Shown piece by piece: positions 28,016 to 37,695 of a DNA stretch of 64,000 nucleotides. The notes under the pieces were generated by a model. That model was not told where the DNA came from, ran no database searches, and saw nothing but the letters and a program-made list of their open reading frames with translations. Made by a program: the position numbers and the translations under genes. The stretch covers positions 156,635 to 220,634 of the forward strand of contig NZ_QVMM01000003.1 in the NCBI RefSeq assembly GCF_010501065.1. The letters run 5' to 3'. This stretch comes from Dysgonomonas sp. 216 (GTDB lineage Bacteria > Bacteroidota > Bacteroidia > Bacteroidales > Dysgonomonadaceae). Within the stretch, counting starts at the first letter, position 1; each line of letters begins with the position of its first letter.

Positions 28016-28867
28016 ATGCAAAAATTGTTATTAAGTATTTTATTAATCTTATACTTGGTGAGTTGTAAACTCGAAAAAAACACAGAAATAAAGGTTGCAA
28101 CATTTAATATTCGCTACGAAAACTCGGATGATGCGCCTAACACATGGGACAATAGGGTGAAACACGTTTGCAAATTTATAAAAGAGAATAATTTATCTGT
28201 AATCGGCTTTCAAGAAGTATTATTCAGCCAATTACAAGATATGAAAGAAAATTTGCCTCAATACGAATTTATAGGAGTAGGACGAGACGATGGAAAAACT
28301 AAAGGAGAATATGCTTCTATTGCTTTTTTGAAAGATTCGTTCGAAAAAATAGATGACAATACATTCTGGCTTGCTGAGAACCCCGATAGTATAGGTGTAT
28401 TAGGTTGGGATGCTAAATGTACCCGTATAGCAACTTGGGTTAAATTAAAAGATAAAGAGAATGGCAAAATTTTTATGCTTGTAAACACGCATTTCGACCA
28501 TATAGGAACAGAAGCCCGTAAAAACAGCGCATTGTTAATCATCAATAAAATTAAAGAAATAGTAGGCAACAACCCTGCGTTGCTAACAGGCGATTTTAAT
28601 GTAACAGACGACTCTGATGCTTATAGAACAATAACAACCAATAACTTTATATTAAAAGATGCCCATAAAATAGCAGCAGAAATTACAGGCAGTGAATATA
28701 CATACCATAATTTCGGGAAAAATCAGGAAAACGAAAGAACTAAAATAGATTTTATATTTGTTACACCTAATATAACAGTATTCAAATCGGAAATACCACA
28801 TACTCAGATAGATTCTGTTTTATATCTATCCGATCACAATCCTCAGATTGTAAATGTAGCTTTTTAA
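28016..28867 (+). CDS. Endonuclease/exonuclease/phosphatase-family lipoprotein
   Basis: This 283-residue protein has a lipoprotein signal (LLILYLVSC, Cys17) and one EEP domain: VATFNIRYEN (Asn), FQEVLFSQ (Glu, metal ligand), VNTHFDHIG, LLTGDFNVTDD (Asp/Asn) and a terminal YLSDHNPQIV (Asp-His pair). All catalytic residues of the DNase I/phosphatase fold are present. Envelope-anchored members usually act on phosphodiesters outside the cytoplasm; the substrate could be nucleic acid, lipid or sugar phosphate. It sits alone between rpsA and the phosphoethanolamine-transferase-like gene. Confidence 0.85.
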   Translation: MQKLLLSILLILYLVSCKLEKNTEIKVATFNIRYENSDDAPNTWDNRVKHVCKFIKENNLSVIGFQEVLFSQLQDMKENLPQYEFIGVGRDDGKTKGEYASIAFLKDSFEKIDDNTFWLAENPDSIGVLGWDAKCTRIATWVKLKDKENGKIFMLVNTHFDHIGTEARKNSALLIINKIKEIVGNNPALLTGDFNVTDDSDAYRTITTNNFILKDAHKIAAEITGSEYTYHNFGKNQENERTKIDFIFVTPNITVFKSEIPHTQIDSVLYLSDHNPQIVNVAF

Positions 28868-28981
28868 CTTATTGCAGCTTGGGAGGCAATTTACCACATA
28901 AATAGGTTTATTATTTCTCTTTATTAGTCGAAATAACAACCAATGAAAACAAGAATTATTCTTTGTCTAAAGAATAAATAG

Positions 28982-28989
28982 TATATTTG
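28982..28989 (+). promoter_or_regulatory. -7 box TATATTTG before the sulfatase-fold transferase gene
   Basis: TATATTTG matches TAnnTTTG, 60 bases before the ATG at 29050. A TTTG at 28962-28965 is only 16 bases upstream, short of the usual spacing. An AGGAG stands just before the start codon. Confidence 0.4.
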
Positions 28990-29049
28990 TTTTCATTCAT
29001 TTGTGTTATAATAAAAGTAAAAATTGGAATTTGTCCCTAGGAGAATGCT

Positions 29050-30672
29050 ATGAATAAAATATTTGAAATATTGAAACAAAAGAAATTACAAATATTCTTT
29101 TTGTTTTATATTTTTTTGGTCTTACCTTTTCTTTGTATACTGGCACAGAATCTGTCAATTTTCGAGACTAGTTTTATAATTATAATAAACATTCTGTTAT
29201 TTCTGTCAGTTTTATTGCTGTCGCTATTCATGTCTACTAAGACTGAGAAAATTATATACTCAATAATATTGGTAATTTCTATATTACCCGGAACCATATT
29301 CTTAGGTTATTTGCTTTTTGCAAAGGTGCTACTTGAACAAAACAGCATTACCAGCCTTTTTGAAACGAATCCGGAAGAAAGCAAGGAGTTTCTCGTCTAC
29401 TATCTTAATTCATGGGTAGTTTTGGGGGTATCGTTTTATGCTATTTTACCGGCTGTAATGGTGGGCCTAATGCGTTCAGCCAAATCATTGACAATACGTA
29501 AGCATAAAAAACTGTTTATTATTGCATTAACAACAGTTTTGGCGATTGTCTTTATTCCCAACATTTCTAAGTCGGTGTATTTTCTCAACTTTTACAGAAC
29601 CTATATATCATACAAGATAAGAGTAAAAAAAGAAACATGGGGCATTGCTGAACGACAAAAACACCCTTACGAAGTTTCCAATATGTATGCCGATTCTATA
29701 CCTCAAACAATAGTAGTTGTTATTGGTGAATCTCAAAGCAAAAAGCACATGCAGCTTTATGGATATGAAAGAAAAACCAATCCATTGCTTTCGGCAAAAA
29801 ACGATAGTTTGCACATCTACACAGATGTAGTGCCACCTCAAGTACACACTATTCCGGTAATGAGATCTATCCTTACTCTTGGAGAACATGATTGCCCTGA
29901 ATTTTTTATTGAGAAACCATCTCTATTTGAGTTGTTCAACAGAGCAGGATATACAACATACCTAATAAGCAATCAATCTTTTGGTGGTCCGCTGGGAACC
30001 AGCTATGATGTACTTCTTAATCTGGCACAACATAAGTATGACTTGTCTTCGGAAAACAAACATGACGAAGTTGTGCTCAAAACCTTTACTAAAGCCTTAA
30101 AAAAGGCTCCGGCCAATAATAAACTAATTGTTATCCATTTGATAGGAAATCACATGGCTTATAAGTTCAGATATCCACCTCAGTTCGCAAAGTTTGATAA
30201 TACTAAAGACGACTTTATAAAGCCAAACAATTTTATTAGTAATCAGGTTATTCCAGTTATTGACGAATACGACAATTCGATCTTGTACAACGACTATGTT
30301 GTGAATAAAATACTTGATACATTGATAGAAAAAGGCGGAGCAAAAACGTCATTGGTATACTTTTCCGATCATGCTGAAGAACTATATAATTACAGAAACT
30401 TTGCCGGACATGCGTATGAGAAAATATCTCCTTACATGTGTGAGATTCCATTCTTTGTCTGGATATCTGAAAGATTCTCCAACAATAGAAATGATATTGT
30501 AATAGAACCTTCACGCCCCTATTCTACCGCCGATCTTGTATACTCAATATCCAACCTCGCTGGAATAGATTATATTGATTACGATAAGAAAAGAAGCCTT
30601 TTTTCTCCGGATTTTAAACCTTCAGAAAGATATGTTGGCTCTCACTTATGGGAAGATTTAATAGCTCGTTAA
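29050..30672 (+). CDS. Phosphoethanolamine transferase-like membrane enzyme (sulfatase fold)
   Basis: This 540-residue protein has several transmembrane helices in the first 190 residues and a periplasmic alkaline-phosphatase/sulfatase domain thereafter. VVVIGESQSKKHMQLYGYERKTNP matches the EptA/CptA signature (metal-binding Glu), VHTIPVMRSILT provides the likely Thr nucleophile, and YFSDHAEELY and FAGHAYEKIS supply zinc-binding Asp/His. Relatives move phosphoethanolamine from phosphatidylethanolamine to lipid A or LPS core, lowering surface charge. The acceptor here is unknown, and the ESQSKK segment departs from the usual ETARxD. It converges on the DUF1015 gene with a 55-base gap. Confidence 0.85.
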   Translation: MNKIFEILKQKKLQIFFLFYIFLVLPFLCILAQNLSIFETSFIIIINILLFLSVLLLSLFMSTKTEKIIYSIILVISILPGTIFLGYLLFAKVLLEQNSITSLFETNPEESKEFLVYYLNSWVVLGVSFYAILPAVMVGLMRSAKSLTIRKHKKLFIIALTTVLAIVFIPNISKSVYFLNFYRTYISYKIRVKKETWGIAERQKHPYEVSNMYADSIPQTIVVVIGESQSKKHMQLYGYERKTNPLLSAKNDSLHIYTDVVPPQVHTIPVMRSILTLGEHDCPEFFIEKPSLFELFNRAGYTTYLISNQSFGGPLGTSYDVLLNLAQHKYDLSSENKHDEVVLKTFTKALKKAPANNKLIVIHLIGNHMAYKFRYPPQFAKFDNTKDDFIKPNNFISNQVIPVIDEYDNSILYNDYVVNKILDTLIEKGGAKTSLVYFSDHAEELYNYRNFAGHAYEKISPYMCEIPFFVWISERFSNNRNDIVIEPSRPYSTADLVYSISNLAGIDYIDYDKKRSLFSPDFKPSERYVGSHLWEDLIAR

Positions 30673-30727
30673 AAATAAAAGCAGAAAAGAACCTGAACCT
30701 CTTCTCTGCTCTCTTAATACTTTTTAT

Positions 30728-31972
30728 TCAACTAAGTTTATGGATAACTAGCCCCGATCGTAATTTGGGTTCGAACCAAGTTGTTTTTGGCGGCATAATA
30801 TTATCTGTATCTGCTATATCCATTAGCTGTTTCATTGTTACAGGATATAGAGCTATAGCTAGTTTCATTTCACCGCTGTCTACGCGCTTTTTCAACTCGC
30901 CTAACCCTCTGATACCTCCTATAAAATCTATACGCTTATCAGAACGAAGATCTTTGATATCTAATAATTCGTCCAATATATATTTTGATGATATTGTAAC
31001 ATCAAGCACCTCTATCGGATCGTTATCATCATAAGTATTATCTTTAGCTGTCAGGCTATAACACTGACCATCAATATAGATAGAAAAGTTATGTAACCCT
31101 ATGGGAGCTATAATTTCAGAGCCTTTCTCTTCAATTAAAAAGTTCATCTCTAACTTCTTAAGAAACTCATCTGTAGACAATCCATTCAGGTCCTTTACAA
31201 CTCTATTATAGTCAATAATATTAAGTTGATTAGCCGGAAAACATACAGCCATAAAGAAATTATACTCTTCATCGCCCCGATGATCTGGATTTTGTTTAGC
31301 CTTTTCAGCCCCAACTAATGCAGCAGCTGCAGATCTATGATGCCCATCGGCTATGTACAAATAAGGTATGGAAGCAAATGACTCTGTTATCGTCTTTATA
31401 TCATTATCTCTATCTACTAACCAAAAAAGATGCCCTATTCCATCAGTCGATACGAAATTATATTCGGCCACTCCGGAGGTAATACGCTTAATCAGATTAT
31501 CTATCGTCTCATTATCCGGATACGCAAAAAACACAGGTTCTATATTGGCATCATTGATTCTCACATGCTTCATTCGGTCTTCTTCTTTATCTCGCCGGGT
31601 CAGTTCGTGTTTCTTTATCTTCCCATTGATATACTCCTCGACGTGCGCGCAAACGACCAACCCATACTGGGTTTTTCCATCCATTGTTTGTGCATAGATA
31701 TAATACATCTCTTTTTCGTCTTGTACAAGCCAACCTCTATTCTGGAACATTTCAAAGTTTTCAACAGCTTTTTGATACACGACATCATCATGTTCATCCG
31801 TTTTCGAATTAAAGTCAACTTCAGGCTTTATTATCCGATACAATGATTTTTCATTTCCTTGCGATTCTATACGAGCCTCTTCCGAATTGAGAACATCATA
31901 AGGGCGGGAAGCTACTTGTGCCACTATATTTTTAGGTGGTCTTACACCTTTAAAAGGTTTTATTACAGCCAT
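30728..31972 (-). CDS. DUF1015 family protein
   Basis: This 414-residue protein has the DUF1015 start (MAVIKPFKGVRP, ASRPYDVLNSEEAR) and the conserved YIADGHHRSAAA motif near residue 210, along with NFFMAVCFPANQL. The family is widespread and its biochemical role is not established; it often lies near serine-pathway or hydroxyacid dehydrogenase genes. Here it is a single gene. Its promoter can be read on the minus strand (TAnnTTTG, complement of 32029-32036, with TTG at 32055-32057). Confidence 0.9.
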   Translation of the reverse strand: MAVIKPFKGVRPPKNIVAQVASRPYDVLNSEEARIESQGNEKSLYRIIKPEVDFNSKTDEHDDVVYQKAVENFEMFQNRGWLVQDEKEMYYIYAQTMDGKTQYGLVVCAHVEEYINGKIKKHELTRRDKEEDRMKHVRINDANIEPVFFAYPDNETIDNLIKRITSGVAEYNFVSTDGIGHLFWLVDRDNDIKTITESFASIPYLYIADGHHRSAAAALVGAEKAKQNPDHRGDEEYNFFMAVCFPANQLNIIDYNRVVKDLNGLSTDEFLKKLEMNFLIEEKGSEIIAPIGLHNFSIYIDGQCYSLTAKDNTYDDNDPIEVLDVTISSKYILDELLDIKDLRSDKRIDFIGGIRGLGELKKRVDSGEMKLAIALYPVTMKQLMDIADTDNIMPPKTTWFEPKLRSGLVIHKLS

Positions 31973-32027
31973 ATTTATATTATCATATTATTTTACATTC
32001 TACTTTACAAATAATAAGAACGTTTAT

Positions 32028-32057
32028 ACAAATATATTTGTTCTATTGAAATATCAA
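32028..32057 (-). promoter_or_regulatory. Promoter of the DUF1015 gene, within a 14-bp palindrome
   Basis: ACAAATATATTTGT (32028-32041) is a perfect palindrome that supplies a TAnnTTTG box on both strands. On the minus strand a TTG lies 18 bases further upstream (32055-32057), pointing at DUF1015 57 bases away. Confidence 0.5.
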
Positions 32058-32238
32058 ACAAAATAACATATAAAACACCCAAATAAGCAACTTGACAGAA
32101 ACTTTCTCTTTACAAATGAAAGCTATAAATAAAGAAGAGCAAAACAAACTATTACCTTCTGAAATTGTTTATTAGTGCATGTTATATCATAAAATGTTTA
32201 TCTTAGCAGCATTTATTTTATCATCCTGAAAATTTAAA

Positions 32239-33729
32239 ATGAAATTAAAGGTTCTCTCTTTTTTTGTTTTTTTATTACTTGCTACTACAGTGCAAGCACA
32301 GTTTGTTATGCGACGTCCGGTTGTAAATCCACAACCTGCCGATTCGGCAGATTTAGTCCATTATTCGAAAAAAAGGTTTTGGCCCGCTGCATCTTTAGTC
32401 TTCGGTATGAACATGGGGGTTTGGGCTTTTGACCGATATGCCCTGAATGCCGACTTCGCCCGAATAAGCATGCATACTATTAAAGATAATTTCAAAAACG
32501 GATTTGAGTGGGACAACGACCAAATGGGGACAAATATGTTTTTGCACCCATATCATGGAAACTTATACTATAATTCGGCACGCTCAAACGGATATAACTT
32601 CTGGGAATCGGGAGCATTTGCGTTATCAGGAAGTGCCATGTGGGAGTTATTTATGGAGAACGAGAAGCCTTCGATAAACGATATTATTGCTACGCCGGTT
32701 GGAGGAGTTGCAATAGGAGAAGTTTTTTATCGGACTACTGATATGATATTGGATGATACACGCAGAGGACGCAACCGATTATGGCGCGAAACTGCAGCTT
32801 TTATTATAGCTCCAACAAGAGGGTTATCACGTATTATATCGGGCGATGCATGGAAGGTGCGTCCAACATCGGGACGACAGTTTGGTATACCAGATGTAAG
32901 TGTAGAAGTTTCTGCCGGAGTTCGGATTTTGGAACTGGAAGACAACATTTTCGACAAAGGAGTTGGAGCTTCCACAAGCATCAATATAGAATATGGAGAC
33001 AAATTTGATAATGAAGCGACTAAGCCTTACGACTATTTTAGTTTCAGGGCAAATCTTAATGTGCAAGCATCTCAACCTGTTTTAGGGCAAATAAACATCA
33101 TTGGTCAATTATGGGGAGTGGATGCCATTGACTCACAAAAGCATTATTTGGGCTTTGGGTTTTACCAGCATTTCGACTATTACGATTCGGACACTATATC
33201 AAATGTATCGAACAAAACACCATACAAATTTGGCACACCAGCTTCATTTGGTATAGGAATGTACCACAAAAACAGGGAGTTTACTAAATGGTCTTTCGAT
33301 TCGTATGCCCATTTTAATGGAATACTTCTAGGAGCATCATTAAGTGATCATTATCTGGTTGATAAGCGTAATTACAATCTGGGTAGTGGCTTTGGGTGGA
33401 AGGCCGGAATAAACATCGCATACAAAAATAAAATAGGCTTGTCATGGTGGTACGAGGGCTATCGCTTGTTTACATGGAAAGGTTATCCCGATGGTTACGA
33501 TCTGTCGACAGCCCTGAATAATAGGCTAAACTCTCAAGGAGACAAATCGAATGCAACCTTTAACACATCGAGTATAAGGCTTGATCTTAAAATTGGACGT
33601 CATTTATACCTGACAGGTATAGCTTCGGGGTACCGAAGGTCTACTCACTATAAATATTATAACGATGTGTATTCTGTGACTGGCGAAGGTAAACTAATGT
33701 TGACATATAAGTTTGGTGCCGACAATTAA
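32239..33729 (+). CDS. DUF3943 outer-membrane protein
   Basis: This 496-residue protein has a signal peptide (residues 1-20, TVQAQ). The region from about residue 70 to 200 (NGFEWDNDQMGTNMFLHPYHGNLYYNSARSNGYNFWESGAFALSGSAMWE) matches the DUF3943 pattern, and the last 280 residues alternate aromatic and polar residues as in beta strands, ending in a C-terminal strand (KLMLTYKFGADN). It is probably an outer-membrane barrel of unknown function. No partner gene is adjacent; repeat copy E follows almost immediately. Confidence 0.82.
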   Translation: MKLKVLSFFVFLLLATTVQAQFVMRRPVVNPQPADSADLVHYSKKRFWPAASLVFGMNMGVWAFDRYALNADFARISMHTIKDNFKNGFEWDNDQMGTNMFLHPYHGNLYYNSARSNGYNFWESGAFALSGSAMWELFMENEKPSINDIIATPVGGVAIGEVFYRTTDMILDDTRRGRNRLWRETAAFIIAPTRGLSRIISGDAWKVRPTSGRQFGIPDVSVEVSAGVRILELEDNIFDKGVGASTSINIEYGDKFDNEATKPYDYFSFRANLNVQASQPVLGQINIIGQLWGVDAIDSQKHYLGFGFYQHFDYYDSDTISNVSNKTPYKFGTPASFGIGMYHKNREFTKWSFDSYAHFNGILLGASLSDHYLVDKRNYNLGSGFGWKAGINIAYKNKIGLSWWYEGYRLFTWKGYPDGYDLSTALNNRLNSQGDKSNATFNTSSIRLDLKIGRHLYLTGIASGYRRSTHYKYYNDVYSVTGEGKLMLTYKFGADN

Positions 33730-33732
33730 GCT

Positions 33733-33810
33733 ATTCTACTTATATAGAATAACCATACCTTTTAAATACTATACTGAGTAGGTTATCGCAAAAACCTGAC
33801 AATCCTGACA
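33733..33810 (-). repeat. 78-bp paired-motif repeat, copy E (reverse)
   Basis: Read on the minus strand, TGTCAGG units (complement of 33804-33810 and 33795-33801) are followed by GTTTTT and end in ATTCTA-TATAAG-TAGAAT (complement of 33733-33750). It starts four bases after the stop of the DUF3943 gene. Confidence 0.72.
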
Positions 33811-33979
33811 AAGTTTGTACTTTTTTTAAAGCATGTAAAACATAATAGTCAGACAACTTAAACTTACATCGTTTAAACAAGCAAATATATTTATCCGCCC
33901 CTACCCTAACTTTATAATATATAGATAAATATAAGTAAACAAGTTCTCTTTGGAGAACAGCTTACAGCAAAACAATGAA

Positions 33980-34011
33980 TTGCATAATCAATAAAAAAAA
34001 GGCTATATTTG
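33980..34011 (+). promoter_or_regulatory. Promoter of the aspartate-dehydrogenase-like gene
   Basis: TTG at 33980-33982 and TATATTTG at 34004-34011 are 21 bases apart. The ATG follows only six bases after the -7 box, so the transcript may have little or no leader. Confidence 0.65.
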
Positions 34012-34017
34012 TAAAAT

Positions 34018-34806
34018 ATGAAAAATTTAGTAATTGTTGGATGTGGACGGCTTGCCGAAATAGTAGCTTATGCCGTTTTAGAAGGGTTGTTGCCTGAATA
34101 TAATTTGACTGGTGTTTATTCGCGTACTAAAGCTAAAGCCGAATATTTGGCTTCGGTGATGACGCAAAATGGAAAACCTTGCAAAGCATGCCATAGTTTA
34201 GAAGAGCTACTTGCTCTAAAACCCGATTATCTGGTAGAAACTGCATCTCCGGCAGCAATGAAAGAACTTGCTTTTCCCACATTAAAAAACGGGACATCGA
34301 TTGTAACTCTTTCAATAGGAGCCTTTGCCGACACCCCTTTTTATGAAGATGTAAAAAAAGTAGCAAAAGAACATAACACGCGTGTATATATTGCTTCGGG
34401 TGCAACCGGAGGTTTCGATGTGTTAAGAACAGCTTCATTAATGGGGAATGCATCTGCTCGCTTTTTTAACGAGAAAGGACAGGCAGCCCTCAGAAGATCC
34501 CCGGTTTACACCCCTACTTTAGAAACCGAAAAACGTATAGTTTTTTCGGGGACAGCACGGGAAGCCATTAACGTGTTTCCAACAGGCCTTAATGTATCCG
34601 TTGCTGCTTCATTGGCATCTGTTGGGCCCGAAAAGATGCAAGTAACTATGCAATCGACACCAGGATTTGTTGGTGACACACAAAGAGTTGAAATAAAAAA
34701 CGATCAGGTGCATGCTGTCGTAGATGTGTACAGCGCTACCCCCGAAATAGCAGGATGGTCGGTTGTAAGCACCCTGCTGAATATATCATCGCCTATTGTA
34801 TTCTGA
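34018..34806 (+). CDS. nadX: Aspartate dehydrogenase-like (NadX family) oxidoreductase
   Basis: This 262-residue protein starts with a Rossmann NAD(P) motif (LVIVGCGRLAEIVAYAV), followed by ETASPAAMKE and SIGAFAD, and REAINVFPTGLNVSVAASLASVG, the block shared by L-aspartate dehydrogenases. That enzyme makes iminoaspartate for NAD synthesis, or runs in aspartate catabolism. No nadA or nadC gene is adjacent, so the pathway is not fixed by context. It converges on a degenerate 2-hydroxyacid dehydrogenase gene, the two coding regions overlapping at their 3' ends by 21 bases. Confidence 0.8.
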   Translation: MKNLVIVGCGRLAEIVAYAVLEGLLPEYNLTGVYSRTKAKAEYLASVMTQNGKPCKACHSLEELLALKPDYLVETASPAAMKELAFPTLKNGTSIVTLSIGAFADTPFYEDVKKVAKEHNTRVYIASGATGGFDVLRTASLMGNASARFFNEKGQAALRRSPVYTPTLETEKRIVFSGTAREAINVFPTGLNVSVAASLASVGPEKMQVTMQSTPGFVGDTQRVEIKNDQVHAVVDVYSATPEIAGWSVVSTLLNISSPIVF

Positions 34807-35673
34807 TATATTTGCTAGTACCTTTTCACTCAGGCGGTCAAACGCCTGACGTGTTCTTCCTGTCGAAACCTGTATGCAACGTACATTAGGATGAGTAAGC
34901 AAATCGGCGTTACCCAATGCCCCCAATGTATCGCAAAAGCAAAGATTATTTCCGTTTAACCATTCAATAAACGGTGCTTCGTCCCAAGCTGGAGACAAAC
35001 CTGTATTAAACAATATCTTTTTATTACCCAGATGGTTAAATTCCAAATCGTGCAATAAAACAGTATTTTTATTAAGACAACAAAATACGACTTCGCTTTG
35101 CGAAAGCAATTCTGATAAGGGTAAGAAATGATAGCCTTTTTCTTTAGCGTCCGATTTTTCGTTACGAGCAAAATAAGAAACTTCCGCTCCAAAAAATTTC
35201 ATAGCATCGCCAATCATACCTCCCGATTTTCCTAATCCCACAATCCCAACTTTTAATCCGGTTATTTCGCGAGGCATACCATCCCAAGGCTCCTGCTCAA
35301 ACCCATGTAAGCAACGCACCAATTCGCTAACTACATATTCTACTACACCTTCGTCACCATAATCGCGAATACCTGTCACAGTAATACCCAGTTCGTTAGC
35401 ACAATTAATATCTACATTTGCACTTTCGGGCGAATACAGAGAACAACACATGCCAACATATTTAATGTTCGGGCACTTTTCCAATACTGCCCTGTTTATT
35501 CGCGATGTATAACTTAATAACACAGCATCGGCATCACCAATACGAGCTATAATTTCGGTATCGCCCGATGGAATATCGTTGTACATTATAACTTCTTTTG
35601 CATACTGATGCAGTTTTGCCTCTGCTGACGGAATCAGTCCTACAGGCTCTATTGCTACAAGTTTTTGGAACAT
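34786..35673 (-). CDS. D-2-hydroxyacid dehydrogenase-fold protein with degenerate active site
   Basis: This 295-residue protein has the two-domain 2-hydroxyacid dehydrogenase fold: the N-terminal half has NIKYVGMCCSLYSPESANVDI and the NAD-binding segment is GLKVGIVGLGKSGGMIGDAM. The catalytic Arg block (normally NTARG) reads FNTGLSPAWDE, and the usual C-terminal His block is replaced by NVRCIQVSTGRTRQA. Loss of both Arg and His suggests it is not a standard dehydrogenase; it may bind NAD or have another activity. It overlaps the convergent NadX-like gene. Confidence 0.82.
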   Translation of the reverse strand: MFQKLVAIEPVGLIPSAEAKLHQYAKEVIMYNDIPSGDTEIIARIGDADAVLLSYTSRINRAVLEKCPNIKYVGMCCSLYSPESANVDINCANELGITVTGIRDYGDEGVVEYVVSELVRCLHGFEQEPWDGMPREITGLKVGIVGLGKSGGMIGDAMKFFGAEVSYFARNEKSDAKEKGYHFLPLSELLSQSEVVFCCLNKNTVLLHDLEFNHLGNKKILFNTGLSPAWDEAPFIEWLNGNNLCFCDTLGALGNADLLTHPNVRCIQVSTGRTRQAFDRLSEKVLANISEYNRR

Positions 35674-35726
35674 AGTTATATTATAAAATTAATAAACAAA
35701 ATATTAAACATCCACGTCTGTATATC

Positions 35727-36488
35727 TTACAGCTTATAAGTTAATCCTACAGCCATATATATATTATACATTTTAAACGATACAGTTTTATAGTCATTAG
35801 GAAAAATAGACGTAAGTCCCCAACTCAAATTCGAATATATCCCGAATTTATCATTTATTCTTCGCTCTGCGCCACAAGACAAACCAAAGTCAAAATCCCT
35901 GATATCATCGCCAAAATTGAAAGTGGCATCTCCCTTGTTTTCTATAACTATTTTTTCGCCCGTTGGTCCGCCTGTTTCAGAATCTTCAACCCTCAGATAT
36001 CCCCCCCATACATCTCCTTTAAATTCAGAGCTCGATTTATATGAAGCATATCCGCCTATCTTAAAATTCCAATCGGTATTATATTTATAAACTATGTATA
36101 AAGGAATTGTTACATAAGCCGATTTTACGCGAGTCTCGTTCCTCCCAACAAAATACCCCGTAAGCGGGCGGTCTCCGTCCTTTTCAAGAATTACACTTGT
36201 ATACATATATTTCACTCTGTTTCTTACCCCCATACCTTTGTTGTCGAGTAATATACCCGAGCTTATTGCCCATTTAGAAGTATGATTATAAGTTACATTA
36301 TACCCTAACTGAGGCGTAAACTCCGGCCAGTACGAAGAAATTGTGCGCACCTCCGATGGTATAGGCACAGGAGCCGTAGCTCCGAAGTTATAACCCGCAA
36401 CTATTTTGTGTTCAAATTTATCTTTTTGAGCAAAAACAGATGCAGATGAAAGAAAAAGAAAAAGTATTGTATATAATTTTAGTTTCAT
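35727..36488 (-). CDS. Outer-membrane beta-barrel protein (PorT-like)
   Basis: This 253-residue protein has a signal peptide (residues 1-20, ASVFAQ) and amphipathic strands with frequent Tyr/Gly/Trp (YNFGATAPVP, LGYNVTYNHTSKWAISSGI, DFDFGLSCGAERRIND) ending in IYMAVGLTYKL, a typical C-terminal barrel strand. It fits the PorT-type small barrel family of Bacteroidota. It starts 11 bases after the PCMD lipoprotein gene on the same strand, so the pair probably forms a surface module. The ligand is unknown. Confidence 0.8.
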   Translation of the reverse strand: MKLKLYTILFLFLSSASVFAQKDKFEHKIVAGYNFGATAPVPIPSEVRTISSYWPEFTPQLGYNVTYNHTSKWAISSGILLDNKGMGVRNRVKYMYTSVILEKDGDRPLTGYFVGRNETRVKSAYVTIPLYIVYKYNTDWNFKIGGYASYKSSSEFKGDVWGGYLRVEDSETGGPTGEKIVIENKGDATFNFGDDIRDFDFGLSCGAERRINDKFGIYSNLSWGLTSIFPNDYKTVSFKMYNIYMAVGLTYKL

Positions 36489-36499
36489 GAGTTTTTTGT

Positions 36500-37585
36500 T
36501 TATTTATTATTTTCACATATAATTTCCACATCATCAACAATTAATTTGCTGCCAATTGCACCTCTATAAAAATCGCCCTCTTTACTGGATGCAAATACAA
36601 CGGCCAACCGATAATCGTATTCCGAATAATCAGGCTCTGATGTATAGATAAACGGAATCTCAAATTTCGTATATTCGGCTTTTGCCGAACCATCGGGTAA
36701 AACTGCTTTAGCTACAATTCGCTCCGATGTTAAAATATTTTCTCCATTTAGGTAACTTCCATTGCTCGTATCGCCTTTTTCTATTCTATATAGCACTGCA
36801 TGTATCGAACATTCATCTATACGCCCGGGTACTTCTTTAGCGTTTTCATCAATAAACGTTTTGCCTGGTTCATATTTGTAATATCCTGTAAATAAAGATG
36901 GACGCCCCATATAGTAAGGATGTAATTGACCAAACAAAGCCGACTTTACAAAATTTGAAAGATTTATCGCAAATTTTCCTCTGTAAAGAGACCCTGAAAA
37001 AATAGGAATATTTTGCCCCCAATATTTGCCCCCTTTTTTTGTTTCGAGCAATGCTGCAGAATACCCGGAATAACTATCATCAGTTACCCGTGTAGGGTAC
37101 TCCCCTATCCGCCCCATTGTTGCCAAAGCAATGCCCTGGTTTGCCGAACTCCACAATTGATCGTCCAATGCCGGATGTATTAACATTCCTCCACCTGCTG
37201 TTGTCCACGCTTCGAATCCTGTTTCTAATGGCACTATTTGTACTATATTTACAATATAAACTTGCTTATAAAGTTTATCTTCCGATTCCACAATATATTC
37301 GGCTTTATAATCGATAAATTCAACTGTGTCGCCCGATGTTGGAGTTATTGTTGCTCCGGGTGAAACCTGTATTTTGGGTGCAAATTTTTTATGACTTGTT
37401 CCAGTAGTATCTGAAACTACTATTGTAACAATATTATTCCGTGCAGGTAAAAAATCGACCTGAATATCATTGTCCAACAAAAAATGATCAATATCAACTT
37501 CACTATAAAGAGGTTCGTCCTTAATACATGACGCAAATAGTAAAGAAGAAATAAGTAAATAAGTGAATACCAATTTATTTTTCAT
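36500..37585 (-). CDS. PCMD-domain lipoprotein
   Basis: The start is set at 37585 because MKNKLVFTYLLISSLLFASC is a complete lipoprotein signal (Cys20); a further in-frame Met lies 12 codons upstream. An N-terminal Ig-like region (about residues 30-120) is followed by the PCMD domain (putative carbohydrate metabolism domain): LETGFEAWTT, DQLWSSANQGIA, then SAALLETKK, RPSLFTGYYKY and LIVDDVEIIC. PCMD proteins are surface glycan-associated lipoproteins in Bacteroidota. It is followed by a small barrel gene; no SusC/D or glycosidase is near, so the substrate cannot be inferred. Confidence 0.83.
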   Translation of the reverse strand: MKNKLVFTYLLISSLLFASCIKDEPLYSEVDIDHFLLDNDIQVDFLPARNNIVTIVVSDTTGTSHKKFAPKIQVSPGATITPTSGDTVEFIDYKAEYIVESEDKLYKQVYIVNIVQIVPLETGFEAWTTAGGGMLIHPALDDQLWSSANQGIALATMGRIGEYPTRVTDDSYSGYSAALLETKKGGKYWGQNIPIFSGSLYRGKFAINLSNFVKSALFGQLHPYYMGRPSLFTGYYKYEPGKTFIDENAKEVPGRIDECSIHAVLYRIEKGDTSNGSYLNGENILTSERIVAKAVLPDGSAKAEYTKFEIPFIYTSEPDYSEYDYRLAVVFASSKEGDFYRGAIGSKLIVDDVEIICENNK

Positions 37586-37695
37586 AATTATCGTGATTAA
37601 TTTCATTGTTATACTCCCCATAATATGCAGTAGCTACAAAATAAAAAAGGAGTTCAGCTCCTTACCCTAAAAAGTCAATCTAAAATCTTTTTATT

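Noticed and set aside
30648..31034. Plus-strand open frame overlapping the DUF1015 gene
   Set aside because: It is antisense to the DUF1015 protein, which has strong family motifs.
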